A DNA stretch of 64,000 nt from Pseudomonadota bacterium (GTDB lineage Bacteria; Myxococcota_A; Polyangia; Polyangiales; Polyangiaceae): NCBI GenBank assembly GCA_023402175.1, contig JAEXCN010000227.1, positions 1 through 64,000 of the forward strand, in the 5' to 3' direction. Every line of letters starts with the position of its first letter. Position 1 is the stretch's first letter. The notes beneath the pieces were generated by a model. The model ran no database searches. It saw nothing but the letters and a program-made list of their open reading frames with translations, and was not told the DNA's origin. Shown one piece after another: positions 43,214 through 52,655 of this stretch. The position numbers and the translations under genes were made by a program.

Positions 43214-45271
43214 ATGAAGCCAACGCGTTTGGGTGGCGTGCTCGTGGTCCTCGTGGCGGCGGGTGCACTGGGTGCCTGCGGAGGTTCGGGCGGGACGAAT
43301 GGAAAGGCTCCGAATGTCGCCGGCGGAACCACCGCGGGCCCGACCGGCAGCGTCGGCTGCAAGGGCCCGTCGGCCGCCGAGTCGATGACGAAGAACGGTG
43401 AGAGCGGGACCGTCGTGCTCGCGAAGGTCGCCGGGAAGCGCGTCGCGTTCGTCGCCGACGAAGATGCGAAGGCGATCATCACGATCGACCTCGACGCGCA
43501 GAAGCAGATCGCCGAGACGCGCCTCGAGGGGACTCCCGCACAGGTCTGGATCGCGCCCGACGGTCGCGTGCTCGTGACGCTGCGGGACAAGAGCGAGCTC
43601 ACTGCGCTCGCCGCTTCGCGCGCCGATGCGCCACTCGCAACGCTCTGCACCGTCGCGACTCCGCCGGACCCGATCGCGATCGCCGCCACGCCGGATCGGT
43701 CGCTCGTGCTGGTGACGAGCGGCTGGGGACAGAAGCTCTCCGCTTTCGATCCAGGCTCGCTCGCGACGAAGTTCGAGGTGAAGCTCTCGCGCGAGCCGCG
43801 CTCCGTCGTGGTCTCCGACGACGGCAGGACGGCGTTCGTCTCGCATGCGGTCGGGTCGGTCGTCAGCGCGATCGACCTCGCCGGCCCGAAGCACGAGAGC
43901 GAGGCGCTCCCGATGCGTGGCGTCGAGGCCCATCAGCTGCGGTCGTTCGTGCAACAGCGCGCGATGTTCGAGAACATGAAGAAGCGCGACCCGATGTTCG
44001 ACGCCGAGGGCATGCTCGCCGCTCTCGAGCAGCAAGTGAAACAGCTGGAGCATGGACGGCCGAGCTGTCAGAGCTTCGCGCTCGCGAAGTCCGCCGCGGT
44101 GGCAGGCCGGATCTTCGCGCCCGCGGTCATGGTCGATCCCGGCGACCTCGAGCAACGCCCCGATGGGTACGGCAACGAGCAGGCGCCGACCGAGAGGCCC
44201 GCGGTCGCCGTCATCGACGAGACCGCGCGCAAACCGCTCCTCTCGAGCGTGATGCTCGGACAAGATCCGCTCCAGGTCGGCCGCAGCCGCGACGCTCGCG
44301 AGAATCGTCCCGAATGCCTCCTCCCGCGGGCGGCGGTCGTCGACGCGAAGACGAAGTCGCTCCTCGTGACGTGCTTCGGCATCGATGCGGTCATCGCGTA
44401 CGACGCGACCGCCGCGAATCCCCTCGCCGCCGAGCGGCGTCGATGGACGGTCGGCTCGGGGCCGAGCGGCGTTACCGTCGATCCGGAGACCCATCGCGCC
44501 GTCGTCTGGTCGCAATTCGATCGAACGCTCTCGACATTCCCCATCCTCGACACGGAGCTCGTGGACGAGAAGACGACGCCGCTCGTCGTGCAGAAGACTG
44601 CGCTCGCGCCGCTTCGCGAGAAGCTTCCTGCGGAATACGCGCTCGGCCGCATCCTCTTCCACGCTGCCGGCGACTCGCGCATCGCTGCGGACGGCCGCGC
44701 GTGCGCGAGCTGTCATCCCGACGGTCGCGACGACGCGATCACCTGGGCAACGCCCGAGGGGCCGCGCCGCACGATCATGCTCGCTGGGCGCGCGCCCGTG
44801 AGTGCGCCCTATTCGTGGAACGGCAACGAGACGACACTCCACGGGCACCTCGGCAACACGTTCGATCGCCTGAGCGGCAAGGGCCTGCGCAGCATCGAGC
44901 TCGACGCGCTCGTCACCTACATCTCCCAGATGCCGGCCCCGCCGCAGGCTGCGCCGGCCGACAAGGCGAAGGTGGAGCGTGGGCGCGCGATCTTCACGTC
45001 GCGCGAGGCAGGCTGCTCGTCGTGTCACTCCGGCGCGAGCTTCACCGACGGCCAGAACCACGACGTCGGCAGCAAGCACAAGGCGGATCGAGGTTCGGCG
45101 TTCAACACGCCTTCCCTTCGCCTCGTCGGCGGCAGCGGCCCCTACTTCCACGACGGCCGGTACGCGACGCTCACCGAGTTGCTCACGAAGAGCGACGGAA
45201 AGATGGGCCACACCAAGCACCTCACCAACGCCGATCTCGAAGCCCTCGAGACATACCTGGGGACGCTGTGA
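43214..45271 (+). CDS. Beta-propeller plus di-haem cytochrome c (MauG/CCP-like) lipoprotein
   Basis: The ATG at 43214 has AGAAGGA 10 nt upstream and opens a lipoprotein signal ending LGAC. Residues ~55-450 form a YVTN/beta-propeller-like part (RVAFVADEDAKAIITIDLD, PDRSLVLVTSGWGQKLSAFD). Two CxxCH haem sites follow, CASCH at 497-501 and CSSCH at 601-605, in the layout of di-haem peroxidases/MauG proteins, with late HDGRYATLTELL and HTKHL segments. It likely transfers electrons or oxidises a partner in the periplasm. It is coupled to the next gene (TGATG), which may be that partner. Confidence 0.8.
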   Translation: MKPTRLGGVLVVLVAAGALGACGGSGGTNGKAPNVAGGTTAGPTGSVGCKGPSAAESMTKNGESGTVVLAKVAGKRVAFVADEDAKAIITIDLDAQKQIAETRLEGTPAQVWIAPDGRVLVTLRDKSELTALAASRADAPLATLCTVATPPDPIAIAATPDRSLVLVTSGWGQKLSAFDPGSLATKFEVKLSREPRSVVVSDDGRTAFVSHAVGSVVSAIDLAGPKHESEALPMRGVEAHQLRSFVQQRAMFENMKKRDPMFDAEGMLAALEQQVKQLEHGRPSCQSFALAKSAAVAGRIFAPAVMVDPGDLEQRPDGYGNEQAPTERPAVAVIDETARKPLLSSVMLGQDPLQVGRSRDARENRPECLLPRAAVVDAKTKSLLVTCFGIDAVIAYDATAANPLAAERRRWTVGSGPSGVTVDPETHRAVVWSQFDRTLSTFPILDTELVDEKTTPLVVQKTALAPLREKLPAEYALGRILFHAAGDSRIAADGRACASCHPDGRDDAITWATPEGPRRTIMLAGRAPVSAPYSWNGNETTLHGHLGNTFDRLSGKGLRSIELDALVTYISQMPAPPQAAPADKAKVERGRAIFTSREAGCSSCHSGASFTDGQNHDVGSKHKADRGSAFNTPSLRLVGGSGPYFHDGRYATLTELLTKSDGKMGHTKHLTNADLEALETYLGTL

Positions 45272-45300
45272 TGACGATGTCGACGACGAGGAGCTGGACG

Positions 45301-46389
45301 ATGAAGACCACGACGACGATTCGCGCGCTCGTCTCTCTCGGTGTGCTCGCTGGTGCCGTGGCGACCGCGCACGATGCGTCGGGCGGCGAGAGCCCCGCAT
45401 TCTCGGAGCTGCCCGTCGGCCAGTTCAGCGCGCCGCCGAAGAAGAAGGTCGCATTCGTCGCTGCGCGCGAGTCGGTGCCGGGGGTCTTCGTCCAGGCGCC
45501 GGAGGATGCGGCGGCGCTGCCCTACGAGCACCGGATCGTGACGATAACGACCGAGCCGCCCACCCACGACAACGACTCTCCGAGGATGACGCACGCGACG
45601 TGCATCACGGAGGCGAATCGCGTCTCGTCCGATGAGGACGACTCGAGGGGCACCGAGTGGGACGAGAACCTGTCCACGCAGTCGCACGCGTTTCCGCGAG
45701 TGAAGGACAATCCACTGTCGGGCGTCCGAGCGATCCACACCGAGCGCGTCGTCGAGCAGAACGGCTCGGCGGCGCTCGAGTGGGTCGATGCCTGGGTCGA
45801 TCCCAACACGCGGGGCACTCGGCTGATCTCGAATGGGAGCCTTCCGTTGAAGCTCGTTCGCACGCCGGCGTTCGGGATGAAGGTGTTTGCCGGCCGCGAC
45901 GAGCGGCCGGACGGGAAGCGGTTCGTCCAGTTCGTGGTCGTCCATCCGCCCGCCTCGGAGGTAGACCAGACGGGCCAGATGTGGGCGATGCGGGCGGACG
46001 GGGCCATCGCGCATACGAGCAGCTGCCGGCATCAGCGAATCGCCGTATCCGTCGACGACAAGAGTGGTGATGGGGCAACCGTCGTCGCGACGGTCGTTCT
46101 TCCGAAGCTCGACGCGAACGGGAAGGTCATCGACGACGCGCCTGAGAAGGCGTCCGGTTCGAGCGCGCCGCCCGCCATCGTTCCGCGAAAACCGCTGAAG
46201 AAGAGGCGCCTCGCGTTCAGGTCGCCTGCATCCGGTGACAGTGCTTCCACGGAGGAGCGCGAAGTCCGCACCCGCATGATGCACATCCAGGTCAGCGTCA
46301 GTCAGATGTCACGCGAGAAGGAGCCGCTCGTCTCAGTGAGCTCCGCGTGGGGTGGCCGAGAGCAGGTGGAGCGCGTGGTCGAGCGCTGA
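45301..46389 (+). CDS. Exported protein of unknown function, downstream of the di-haem gene
   Basis: The ATG at 45301 has GAGGAG 8 nt upstream; an in-frame ATG at 45271 overlaps the upstream stop (TGATG), so coupling is possible with either start. 362 residues with a signal peptide (MKTTTTIRALVSLGVLAGAVATAHA-like). The mature part is beta-rich with only two Cys (CITEAN, CRHQR) and ends in a basic/Met-containing tail. No domain recognised. It probably works with the di-haem protein. Confidence 0.6.
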   Translation: MKTTTTIRALVSLGVLAGAVATAHDASGGESPAFSELPVGQFSAPPKKKVAFVAARESVPGVFVQAPEDAAALPYEHRIVTITTEPPTHDNDSPRMTHATCITEANRVSSDEDDSRGTEWDENLSTQSHAFPRVKDNPLSGVRAIHTERVVEQNGSAALEWVDAWVDPNTRGTRLISNGSLPLKLVRTPAFGMKVFAGRDERPDGKRFVQFVVVHPPASEVDQTGQMWAMRADGAIAHTSSCRHQRIAVSVDDKSGDGATVVATVVLPKLDANGKVIDDAPEKASGSSAPPAIVPRKPLKKRRLAFRSPASGDSASTEEREVRTRMMHIQVSVSQMSREKEPLVSVSSAWGGREQVERVVER

Positions 46390-46410
46390 TCTCTCCCGCG
46401 CGCGAGCTCT

Positions 46411-47535
46411 TCAAGCTGCTCCGCCGATGAGCGGAGGAGGCGCCGGCTCGCCGCCCGGCCGATCGGCGCGGAGCTCGCCGCAGAGCGGGACCTCGCGCCC
46501 GCCGATCCGCGCAGACCGGTAGCTCGCATCGATCACCTCGATGCAGCGGAATGCGTCATCGGCGCGGAGGTTCCTCACGTCACGACGGGCGATCGCGTCC
46601 GCGAGCTCGTCGAGCACGGAGCGGAACCAGGTTGCGTGGCTCGCGTCCATCCACCCGGACCCGACGCATGCCGCCTCCGTCTCCCAGAGCACCGCGCCGT
46701 CACGACCGATCTTCCTAGTCACGACCTCGACTTCGTCGCCTTCGACACGGACAGCGCCGCGCTCGCCGTGGATCGTGCACAATACACGGTTCATCCCGGC
46801 GGTCCACGACAGGTAGGCGCTCGCGACGCGGCCACCGGGGAAGCGCATCGTGCACGTCACGTTGTCTTCGGTATCGCCGCCGCCGAGCGCCGAGGTCATC
46901 GCGGAGACCGCCGACGGGTACGCGCTCATCCAGTCGAACGCGAGAAAGAACGAGGCGCTGCCCTCGTCCATTGCGATGCCGCCTCCTGCGACGCCGTACT
47001 CGCGACGCCAGTCGGGACGCCACTCGCCGACGCCACGAGCGTGGGTGTGCCGGAACGCCTGCAGCGTGACGATGCGCACGTCGCCGATGCGACCGGTATC
47101 GAGGACGCGACGCACGCTCTTCGCGACCGGCGCGAACATGGAGTCATGACACGGGAAGACGATGCGCTCGCGGCGCCGCGCATGCCCGAGCAGCTCCTTC
47201 GCCGACTCGAGCGACGTGGTGAGCGGGGTCTCGCAGAGGACGTCGAGTCCGTGTTCGATCGCGGAGGACGCGATCGCGCCGTGGTCACACGGTGGCGTCG
47301 CGATGTCGACGACGTCGATGGCGCCCTTCTCGGACGCGAGGAGCACCTCGTGCTCGGCGTAGACGTGCGCCTCAGGGACGAGCCGGCGCGCGAGCGCGCG
47401 CCTCGCGGCGCAGACGTCCGCGACGGCTACGAGCCTGTACGGACCGCCGCTGCGCATCGATGCGAGATACGCCGGCAAGTGTCCTCTCTCTGCGATGAGG
47501 CCGAATCCGACCAGAGCGACGCGAAGCGGCTGCAT
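46411..47535 (-). CDS. Gfo/Idh/MocA-family oxidoreductase-like protein with altered catalytic motifs
   Basis: The ATG at 47535 is set by a strong Shine-Dalgarno (GGAGGGG, ~2-5 nt spacing). 374 residues. The Rossmann start is present: VALVGFGLIAERGHLPAY with GxGxxA, and IATPPCDHGAIASSAIEHG. The usual EKP is ETP (Glu102-Thr103-Pro104), so the conserved Lys is lost, and the GGGxxxDxGxH motif is GGGIAMDEGSASF, with Ala194 where the catalytic His would be. The nucleotide fold should form, but dehydrogenation by the usual route looks doubtful. Single gene. Confidence 0.8.
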   Translation of the reverse strand: MQPLRVALVGFGLIAERGHLPAYLASMRSGGPYRLVAVADVCAARRALARRLVPEAHVYAEHEVLLASEKGAIDVVDIATPPCDHGAIASSAIEHGLDVLCETPLTTSLESAKELLGHARRRERIVFPCHDSMFAPVAKSVRRVLDTGRIGDVRIVTLQAFRHTHARGVGEWRPDWRREYGVAGGGIAMDEGSASFFLAFDWMSAYPSAVSAMTSALGGGDTEDNVTCTMRFPGGRVASAYLSWTAGMNRVLCTIHGERGAVRVEGDEVEVVTRKIGRDGAVLWETEAACVGSGWMDASHATWFRSVLDELADAIARRDVRNLRADDAFRCIEVIDASYRSARIGGREVPLCGELRADRPGGEPAPPPLIGGAA

Positions 47536-47945
47536 GACCCCTCCGTCGGCGTCGCTTCGCAACGCGTGAGCCACCCACAAACGCGCGGAAGCGCCGGTCG
47601 CACGACGCGCCCGCCATGCGGTCCGGGACGGAGCGCCACGCGAAGACGCGCTCGTCACGGCACGACGCCCCCGTCGCGACGTGGCGGTGAAGGCGCGGTG
47701 GCGACCACGATCGTCGCGCTGCTGGCTCGTGCTCGAGGTCCGCGTGGTTCGTCGGATGCGATCGCAATGCAGCGTCGGCCTCGTCGCCGGGATGATCCGC
47801 TGCGCGGCCGTGGTCCGCGACCCCGGCGCAGGATTCATCCAGAAGCGTGGGGATGATCTCGATCCACGGCACGCTCACGTGGCTCGTTTCCAGGCACTTC
47901 GTGATGTCGGAGGAAGTGGCACTCCCGTTGCGGTGAGCGCTCGAC
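47536..47945. other. Intergenic region between divergent genes, no feature seen
   Basis: 410 bp with no convincing coding pattern on either strand. It must hold promoters for the Gfo/Idh/MocA gene and for the lipoprotein gene at 47946. I could not find a clear -35/-10 pair or inverted repeat. Confidence 0.4.
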
Positions 47946-48476
47946 GTGAAAGACAACGACCTCTTCACCACCTCGACGAGCCGCTCCGGACGACGGACAG
48001 CGGGACTGATCACGCGCGCATCGATCGTCGTCATGTGTCTTGCCGGTGTCTTCGCCTGCGCCGCTGCAGAAGACCTCGTCGACGGGGACGACGACGAATC
48101 GGCGGCGGGCGACGACGGCGAGGACGGCTTCGAAGCCACGAACGACGCGCTGAAGACCGCCGGCCCGTGTGCGGGCAAGCCGATCGATCGCGCCGTGCAG
48201 TGCGTGACGGCGAAGGGCGCTCGCGTGCTCAGCTACTATCGCAGCCCGAAGGAGCAGGAGCGCGTGCGGCGCGAGAACGGCTGCAAGAACCGCTGCACCG
48301 GGATGCAGGGCTGCGTCCGCCCGACCGCAAACTGCAACTCGTCCCCGCATACGGCCTGCAAGTCGGTCGACCTCGTCGATGACGGAGCACCGCTCTCGCG
48401 CGCGCAGCTCCGTGCGTGCGGTCTCGCGAAGACGACGATGCCGCACAAGAACCACTACGACTACGTCGGGAAGTGA
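47946..48476 (+). CDS. Small lipoprotein with M15-like (D-Ala-D-Ala peptidase) motif
   Basis: GTG start at 47946. 176 residues. Signal ends LAGVFAC (Cys38), then a ~35-residue Asp-rich linker. The domain ~72-176 has SPHTACKSVD (His135 and Asp142 in the SxHxxxxxD spacing of M15 zinc peptidases) and PHKNHYDYVG (His167/His170) near the end, with SYYRSPKEQ before them. Eight Cys suggest disulfides. It may trim peptidoglycan peptides in the periplasm. The usual Glu before the last His is not seen, so activity is uncertain. Confidence 0.55.
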   Translation: MKDNDLFTTSTSRSGRRTAGLITRASIVVMCLAGVFACAAAEDLVDGDDDESAAGDDGEDGFEATNDALKTAGPCAGKPIDRAVQCVTAKGARVLSYYRSPKEQERVRRENGCKNRCTGMQGCVRPTANCNSSPHTACKSVDLVDDGAPLSRAQLRACGLAKTTMPHKNHYDYVGK

Positions 48477-48548
48477 CGAGGCGGCGTCTGACAAGCGCGA
48501 GCGTAGAACGTCTTCTCCGCGCGCCGCCAGATCGCTATTCTGACCGTG

Positions 48549-49487
48549 ATGTCCGGCTCGAGCAGCCCGGCCAAACCGGTCCCGCGGTCCGTCGCTCTGG
48601 CGGCAGAAAAAGCACGCAGCGAGAGGATTCAGCGTCTCACGACGACGCTCGATCAGAGGCTCGAGAACCCGATCGCCGCCGTCGATGCGTTGATGGCGGA
48701 GGCCGGTGAAGGCGATCCGCGGACGGAGCTCTGGGAGAAGCTGCATGCCGCCGCCATGCGCGATGGCCTCGAAGCGGAGCTCGCGGACGCGTACACGAAG
48801 TGCCTGAACGGACCACGCATGAAGCGCCTCGCAGCAGAGGCGCAGGCCGACGTCCTCATGCACGCAGCCGACTACTTCCAGGGCGTGCGAGGTGATGCCG
48901 CCACGGCGGAGACGATCCTCGAGCGCGTGCTCGCCGCCGTCCCGGGGCATGTCGAAGCGTATGGCCGGCTGGAGCGCCGGCTCGAGAAGCTGCTCGATGC
49001 GCGCCGTCTGCTCGAGCTCTACGCGAACGTCGCGGCCGTCCCGCCGAAGCCGGTCAACGTGCTGGCGACACAGGTCTTCAATCGCGTGCTCCAGCTCGCG
49101 GCGAAGGACGAGACGCTCTCCGACGACGCGTGCCGTAAGCTCCTCGTGCTCGTGCCGACGAATCCACGCTTGCTCGATGCGCTCGAGAGCCATTGCCGAT
49201 CGACGAAGCGCTCCGCGCTCGCATGCGAGCTGCTCGAATCGGCGCTGCGCGACGAGGCCTCCGCGGATGAAGGCCTGACCGTGCAGCGGCAGCAACGGCT
49301 CGTCGAGCTCTACATGGGCGAGGCCGCCCTGCCCGCACGCGCGATCGACCACGTCGAGAAGCTCCTCGAGCGCGATCCCGCCGACGCGAACATCCTCAAG
49401 GTCGCCGAGAAGCTGCTCTCGACGCGCGAGGTCGCGTCCCGCGCCGCCGCTGCGCTGCAGCTCGCCCGCCGCTCGCGCACGTCGTGA
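48549..49487 (+). CDS. TPR-like helical repeat protein, possibly C-terminally truncated
   Basis: ATG at 48549 (a GTG at 48546 is adjacent). 312 residues, all helical, soluble. Repeats of TPR/HAT type are visible (AQADVLMHAADYFQGVRGD, ILERVLAAVPGHVEAYGRLE, HVEKLLERDPADANILKVAE). Such proteins are scaffolds. It ends abruptly in LARRSRTS at the edge of a 1.7-kb gene-free, repeat-containing region, so a longer ancestor is possible. No partner gene is adjacent. Confidence 0.6.
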   Translation: MSGSSSPAKPVPRSVALAAEKARSERIQRLTTTLDQRLENPIAAVDALMAEAGEGDPRTELWEKLHAAAMRDGLEAELADAYTKCLNGPRMKRLAAEAQADVLMHAADYFQGVRGDAATAETILERVLAAVPGHVEAYGRLERRLEKLLDARRLLELYANVAAVPPKPVNVLATQVFNRVLQLAAKDETLSDDACRKLLVLVPTNPRLLDALESHCRSTKRSALACELLESALRDEASADEGLTVQRQQRLVELYMGEAALPARAIDHVEKLLERDPADANILKVAEKLLSTREVASRAAAALQLARRSRTS

Positions 49488-50236
49488 TGCCGGGAAAGAA
49501 TCCGCGACGTTGAACGAAGGCTGTCGACGAGTTGGCGCGAATCGTCGCCGCGCTCGAGAGAGAGAGAGAGAAGCGGTTCGACCTGCCGCTCTAGGGACGA
49601 GTGACCATCGACGCACACGCGCGAGCGTGCGTGGTCGTGGGCATTGCGCGAGCGTCTGCCAGAGCGCGCCTGCATGCGCGTGGGTTAGGCGTCCATTCGT
49701 CCCCTGGGGCGCATGCAGGTCGCAGCTTCAGGAGCGCGGGGGGCTCTGCCTCGATCGGCGCGCTGCTCGCACACGGAGGAGTGCAGCCCCAATCACTCGG
49801 GTCTGCAGTTAGGAAGCTGTCCTCGGGCGCTTGCGCGCGCAGCAGCGCAGCGCCTATCGACGGTCTCGATTTTCAGTCGCGGCGTCGGAACTGCGCGTGC
49901 ATGTCACTTCGCAACGACCGATTGCGGCTTGCGCCGTTCCCTTCGCCTAGCCGAGACCGCGACGTGCGTGCGCTGGTCGCTTCTCGGCACGCGCGACGCA
50001 GTGCTTGACGAGCTTCAGGCGTAACCGTTCTTGGCCCCATGCGCGCCGTGTGAGGAGGTCGTGAGCGAAAACGACCGCGCCGGAACGCCCTCCTCTCGTG
50101 ACGGGTCGCGCGCTCGGACGCGACCGCGACGGCCGGCGCCTCTCGCAAGGATCCGGACGAGCGGCTCGTTCCATCCCCGCTGGCGCGTTCGCTCGAGAGC
50201 GACGAGCGATGGGCACGACGGAGCGAGACGGAGCGA

Positions 50237-50394
50237 GCTTGCGCCAGCGCAAGTGACCCACCGCGTCCGCGCACGACACGGAAGGCCAGCGACGGTAAGT
50301 GCGCGGAACGTCACTTGCCCCAGCGCAAGTACGGCTCATCGCGGGCGCACCGAACCGGAGAAATCGTCGCCGATGCGATCGCGATCGTGCTCGC
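50237..50394. repeat. 155-bp repeat, copy 1
   Basis: 158 bp, nearly identical to copy 2 apart from a few substitutions and a 5-nt insertion (about 50353-50357). It holds two palindromes 76 bp apart: CTTGCGC-CA-GCGCAAG (50238-50253) and a one-mismatch form at 50313-50330. Confidence 0.8.
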
Positions 50395-50591
50395 ATCGAC
50401 CTGTACGCCCCGAGCCAAGTCCGTCGACGTTGGCCGTACGGGGACGAAGCTCGGCAAGAAGCTTCCCTTGAGACGATCCTCCGCGAAGCACTGCTGATCC
50501 CGATCTAGGCCGATGAATCGATGCCGAATCGTTCGCCGGCCGAAGTAGTCCTCCCTTGGTCCGGATGCGTGGTTCGACGCCGCGCTCATCG

Positions 50592-50744
50592 ACTTGCGCC
50601 AGCGCAAGTGACCCAGCCGCTCCGCGCACGACACGGAAGGCCAGCGACGGTAAGTGCGCGGAACGTCACTTGCGCCAGCGCAAGTACGGCTCACCGCGGG
50701 CGCACCGGAGAAATCGTCGCCGATGCGATCGCCATCGTGCTCGC
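50592..50744. repeat. 155-bp repeat, copy 2
   Basis: 153 bp, same orientation as copy 1, 355 bp downstream. Both palindromes are perfect here: ACTTGCGC-CA-GCGCAAGT at 50592-50609 and 50668-50685, again 76 bp apart, around a conserved 58-nt core. A second partial unit (GCGATCGCCGTCGTGCTCGC) follows at once. Confidence 0.8.
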
Positions 50745-51203
50745 GCCGCGATCGCCGTCGTGCTCGCCGCCGTCGGCTGGTGCATCGATTGCCTTGAGAC
50801 ACCTCACTCTGTCTCGAGCTGCAGTCGATGGGATAGCGGCTCGTCCAGCTCGACGCGTCGGGCACCGGCGGCCGCCTCCGCGCGTACGCGCCGTCGCAAG
50901 AAGACTCGTTTCGCCCCGTCGCCTCATCGCTCGCGACTACCTCACGCGAGCACGATGCCGACTGCGGCCGCCGAACGGTCGCGGTTGCGCCACGCGCTTC
51001 GCTTCTGCTCGCGGGCGATCATTCCGGTCGCGGCGGCGTGGGATGAATGCATGTGCTTCGCCGAGGATCACACTTCGCGAGGATCGGGCACTCATCTGCG
51101 TCAGCTCATGCAGTGTGACCATGCTCGTCGGCGACGCGTTTCGATATCGTCCCGCGAGCGAGGCAAGCGACGCGCGACGTGATCGCCGTCGGCTCGTCCT
51201 GGG

Positions 51204-52568
51204 ATGAACGAAGCACCATTTCCGACGCAGTCGGTCGTTTCACAGTCACTTCCTCCACCAGCCCCGTTCCTCGAAGAACGACCAAGGAGTCAGAGCAAGC
51301 TTCGCGCTTCGCTCGCCGCGTGCAGCGCCGAAGGCCTTGCCGCCGAGGTCGTCGCGGCGTCCTTCAGCGGCGCGGTCGTCACCGCATGGGGGCTCGAGCT
51401 CTCCGCTTCGCCGGTGCTCCTCGGCGTGCTCTGGGGTTTGCCTTACTTCGGGCAGCTGCTCCAGGTTCCCGCTGCCTGGGTGACCACTCGCTTCGGGCGC
51501 AGGCGCGTCGCCATCGTGATGCACTCGCTCGCGCGGCAGATCACGCTTCCGATCGCGGCGCTTCCGTTCGTCGATCTCACCGTCGATGCGAAGCGCGCGA
51601 TCCTCGTCACGCTCTTCGCGCTGTCGTCGCTGGCGGCGGTGATCGGGCACAACGCATGGCTCGCGTGGATGGGCGATCTCGTCCCGGCCCGCGTCCGTGG
51701 CGCGTACTTCGGGCGGCGGACGTCGATGTGCACCGCGGTGGCGACCATCGCATCACTGAGCATCGCCTCGGCGCTCGATGCTGGTCGCGTGCACGCCGCG
51801 CTCGGAGTGGTGCTCGCAGTGGTCGTCGTCGTTCGCTCGATCGCGGGCGTCGTCACGACGGTGCTCATGTCGAGGCAGCACGATCCGGCGATCGAAGAGC
51901 AGGCGTCTTCGCCCCGACCAACGCTCCGCGACGCGGCCATCCCGTTCGCGGATCACGCTTATCGCAGGCTGCTCGCGTACCGCGCAGCGTGGGGGATTGC
52001 GACCGGTCTCACCGCGAGCCTCGCTGCGGTGTTCACGCTGCAGGCGCTCGGGCTCGGGTTCTTCGGCGTCGCGACGTACGCCGCCGTGATCGCCGGTCTG
52101 CGCGTCGTCACGACGCCGCTATGGGGACGCACGCTCGATCGCGCCGGCGGACGACCGGTCCTCGTCATCTGCAGCCTCGGCGCTGCTGCAAGCTCGCTCG
52201 CGTGGGTCGGAGCGACGACGGGCGCCGCGTGGCTCATCTGGATCGACGCGATCGTGTGCGGGCTCTTGCTCGGCGGACAGGAGCTCGCCGTCTTCACGTT
52301 GCCGCTTGCGGCCGCGCCGAGCGAACGTCGCCCGCTCTTCGCGGCGGCGAGCGTGATGGTCGGAGGCGTTGCGTATGGCGCGGCATCCGTCGTGGGCGGC
52401 GCGCTCGCGACGTCGATGTCCGTCCGCACGCTGCTCCTGGTCTCGGTCGGTTGGCGCGTCCTCGCGACGCTCCTTGCGACGCGCGTCGACGAGCCACGCG
52501 GGCGCCGCGCGCCGGACCGCGTGACGATCGGCACGATCGATCGCGAGGCGCGCGCGAGCGTCCCCTGA
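51204..52568 (+). CDS. MFS transporter
   Basis: 454 residues with ~12 membrane segments after a ~35-residue soluble N-terminus. The loop 2-3 motif is VTTRFGRRRVAI, a fair MFS signature, and a second-half copy reads GRTLDRAGGRPVL. An Arg/Asp-rich segment (GDLVPARVRGAYFGRR) in the loop after TM4/5 is like that of the drug/sugar efflux and permease groups. Substrate unknown. It ends in a region with two strong hairpins, convergent with the VWA gene. Confidence 0.8.
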   Translation: MNEAPFPTQSVVSQSLPPPAPFLEERPRSQSKLRASLAACSAEGLAAEVVAASFSGAVVTAWGLELSASPVLLGVLWGLPYFGQLLQVPAAWVTTRFGRRRVAIVMHSLARQITLPIAALPFVDLTVDAKRAILVTLFALSSLAAVIGHNAWLAWMGDLVPARVRGAYFGRRTSMCTAVATIASLSIASALDAGRVHAALGVVLAVVVVVRSIAGVVTTVLMSRQHDPAIEEQASSPRPTLRDAAIPFADHAYRRLLAYRAAWGIATGLTASLAAVFTLQALGLGFFGVATYAAVIAGLRVVTTPLWGRTLDRAGGRPVLVICSLGAAASSLAWVGATTGAAWLIWIDAIVCGLLLGGQELAVFTLPLAAAPSERRPLFAAASVMVGGVAYGAASVVGGALATSMSVRTLLLVSVGWRVLATLLATRVDEPRGRRAPDRVTIGTIDREARASVP

Positions 52569-52583
52569 CTGTTCGGTGCGCTA

Positions 52584-52611
52584 GAACGCATCTCGTCACC
52601 GAGATGCGTTC
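52584..52611. terminator. Perfect 12-bp hairpin between convergent genes
   Basis: GAACGCATCTCG-TCAC-CGAGATGCGTTC, a 12-bp perfect stem with a tetraloop, 16 nt after the MFS stop. No T-run follows on either strand. Likely a transcript-end or mRNA-stabilising structure. Confidence 0.45.
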
Positions 52612-52655
52612 GAATGAGAAAGGTCTCTGCGCATCGAACACACCTCCGGCCTCGA

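Larger units (their letters stand above)
49488..51203. other. 1.7-kb gene-free region with repeats
   Basis: No frame on either strand shows the third-position GC bias of neighbouring genes or a known domain. It contains a short (GA)n run near 49557-49572, and two copies of a ~155-bp element with paired palindromes (50237-50394 and 50592-50744). It lies between the TPR gene and the MFS gene. It may be a decayed gene region or hold structured RNA. Confidence 0.6.

Noticed and set aside
43010..45400. 796-codon open frame on the minus strand opposite the di-haem gene
   Set aside because: It is antisense to a gene with clear CxxCH motifs and reads as Arg/Glu/Asp-rich shadow sequence, which is normal in GC-rich DNA.
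49553..49572. (GA)n run as a possible contingency repeat
   Set aside because: It is short and not inside or directly before a supported gene.
49510..51180. Several overlapping 60-230-codon frames in the gene-free region
   Set aside because: No frame shows the local codon bias or any domain, and the frames cross the 155-bp repeats in different phases.
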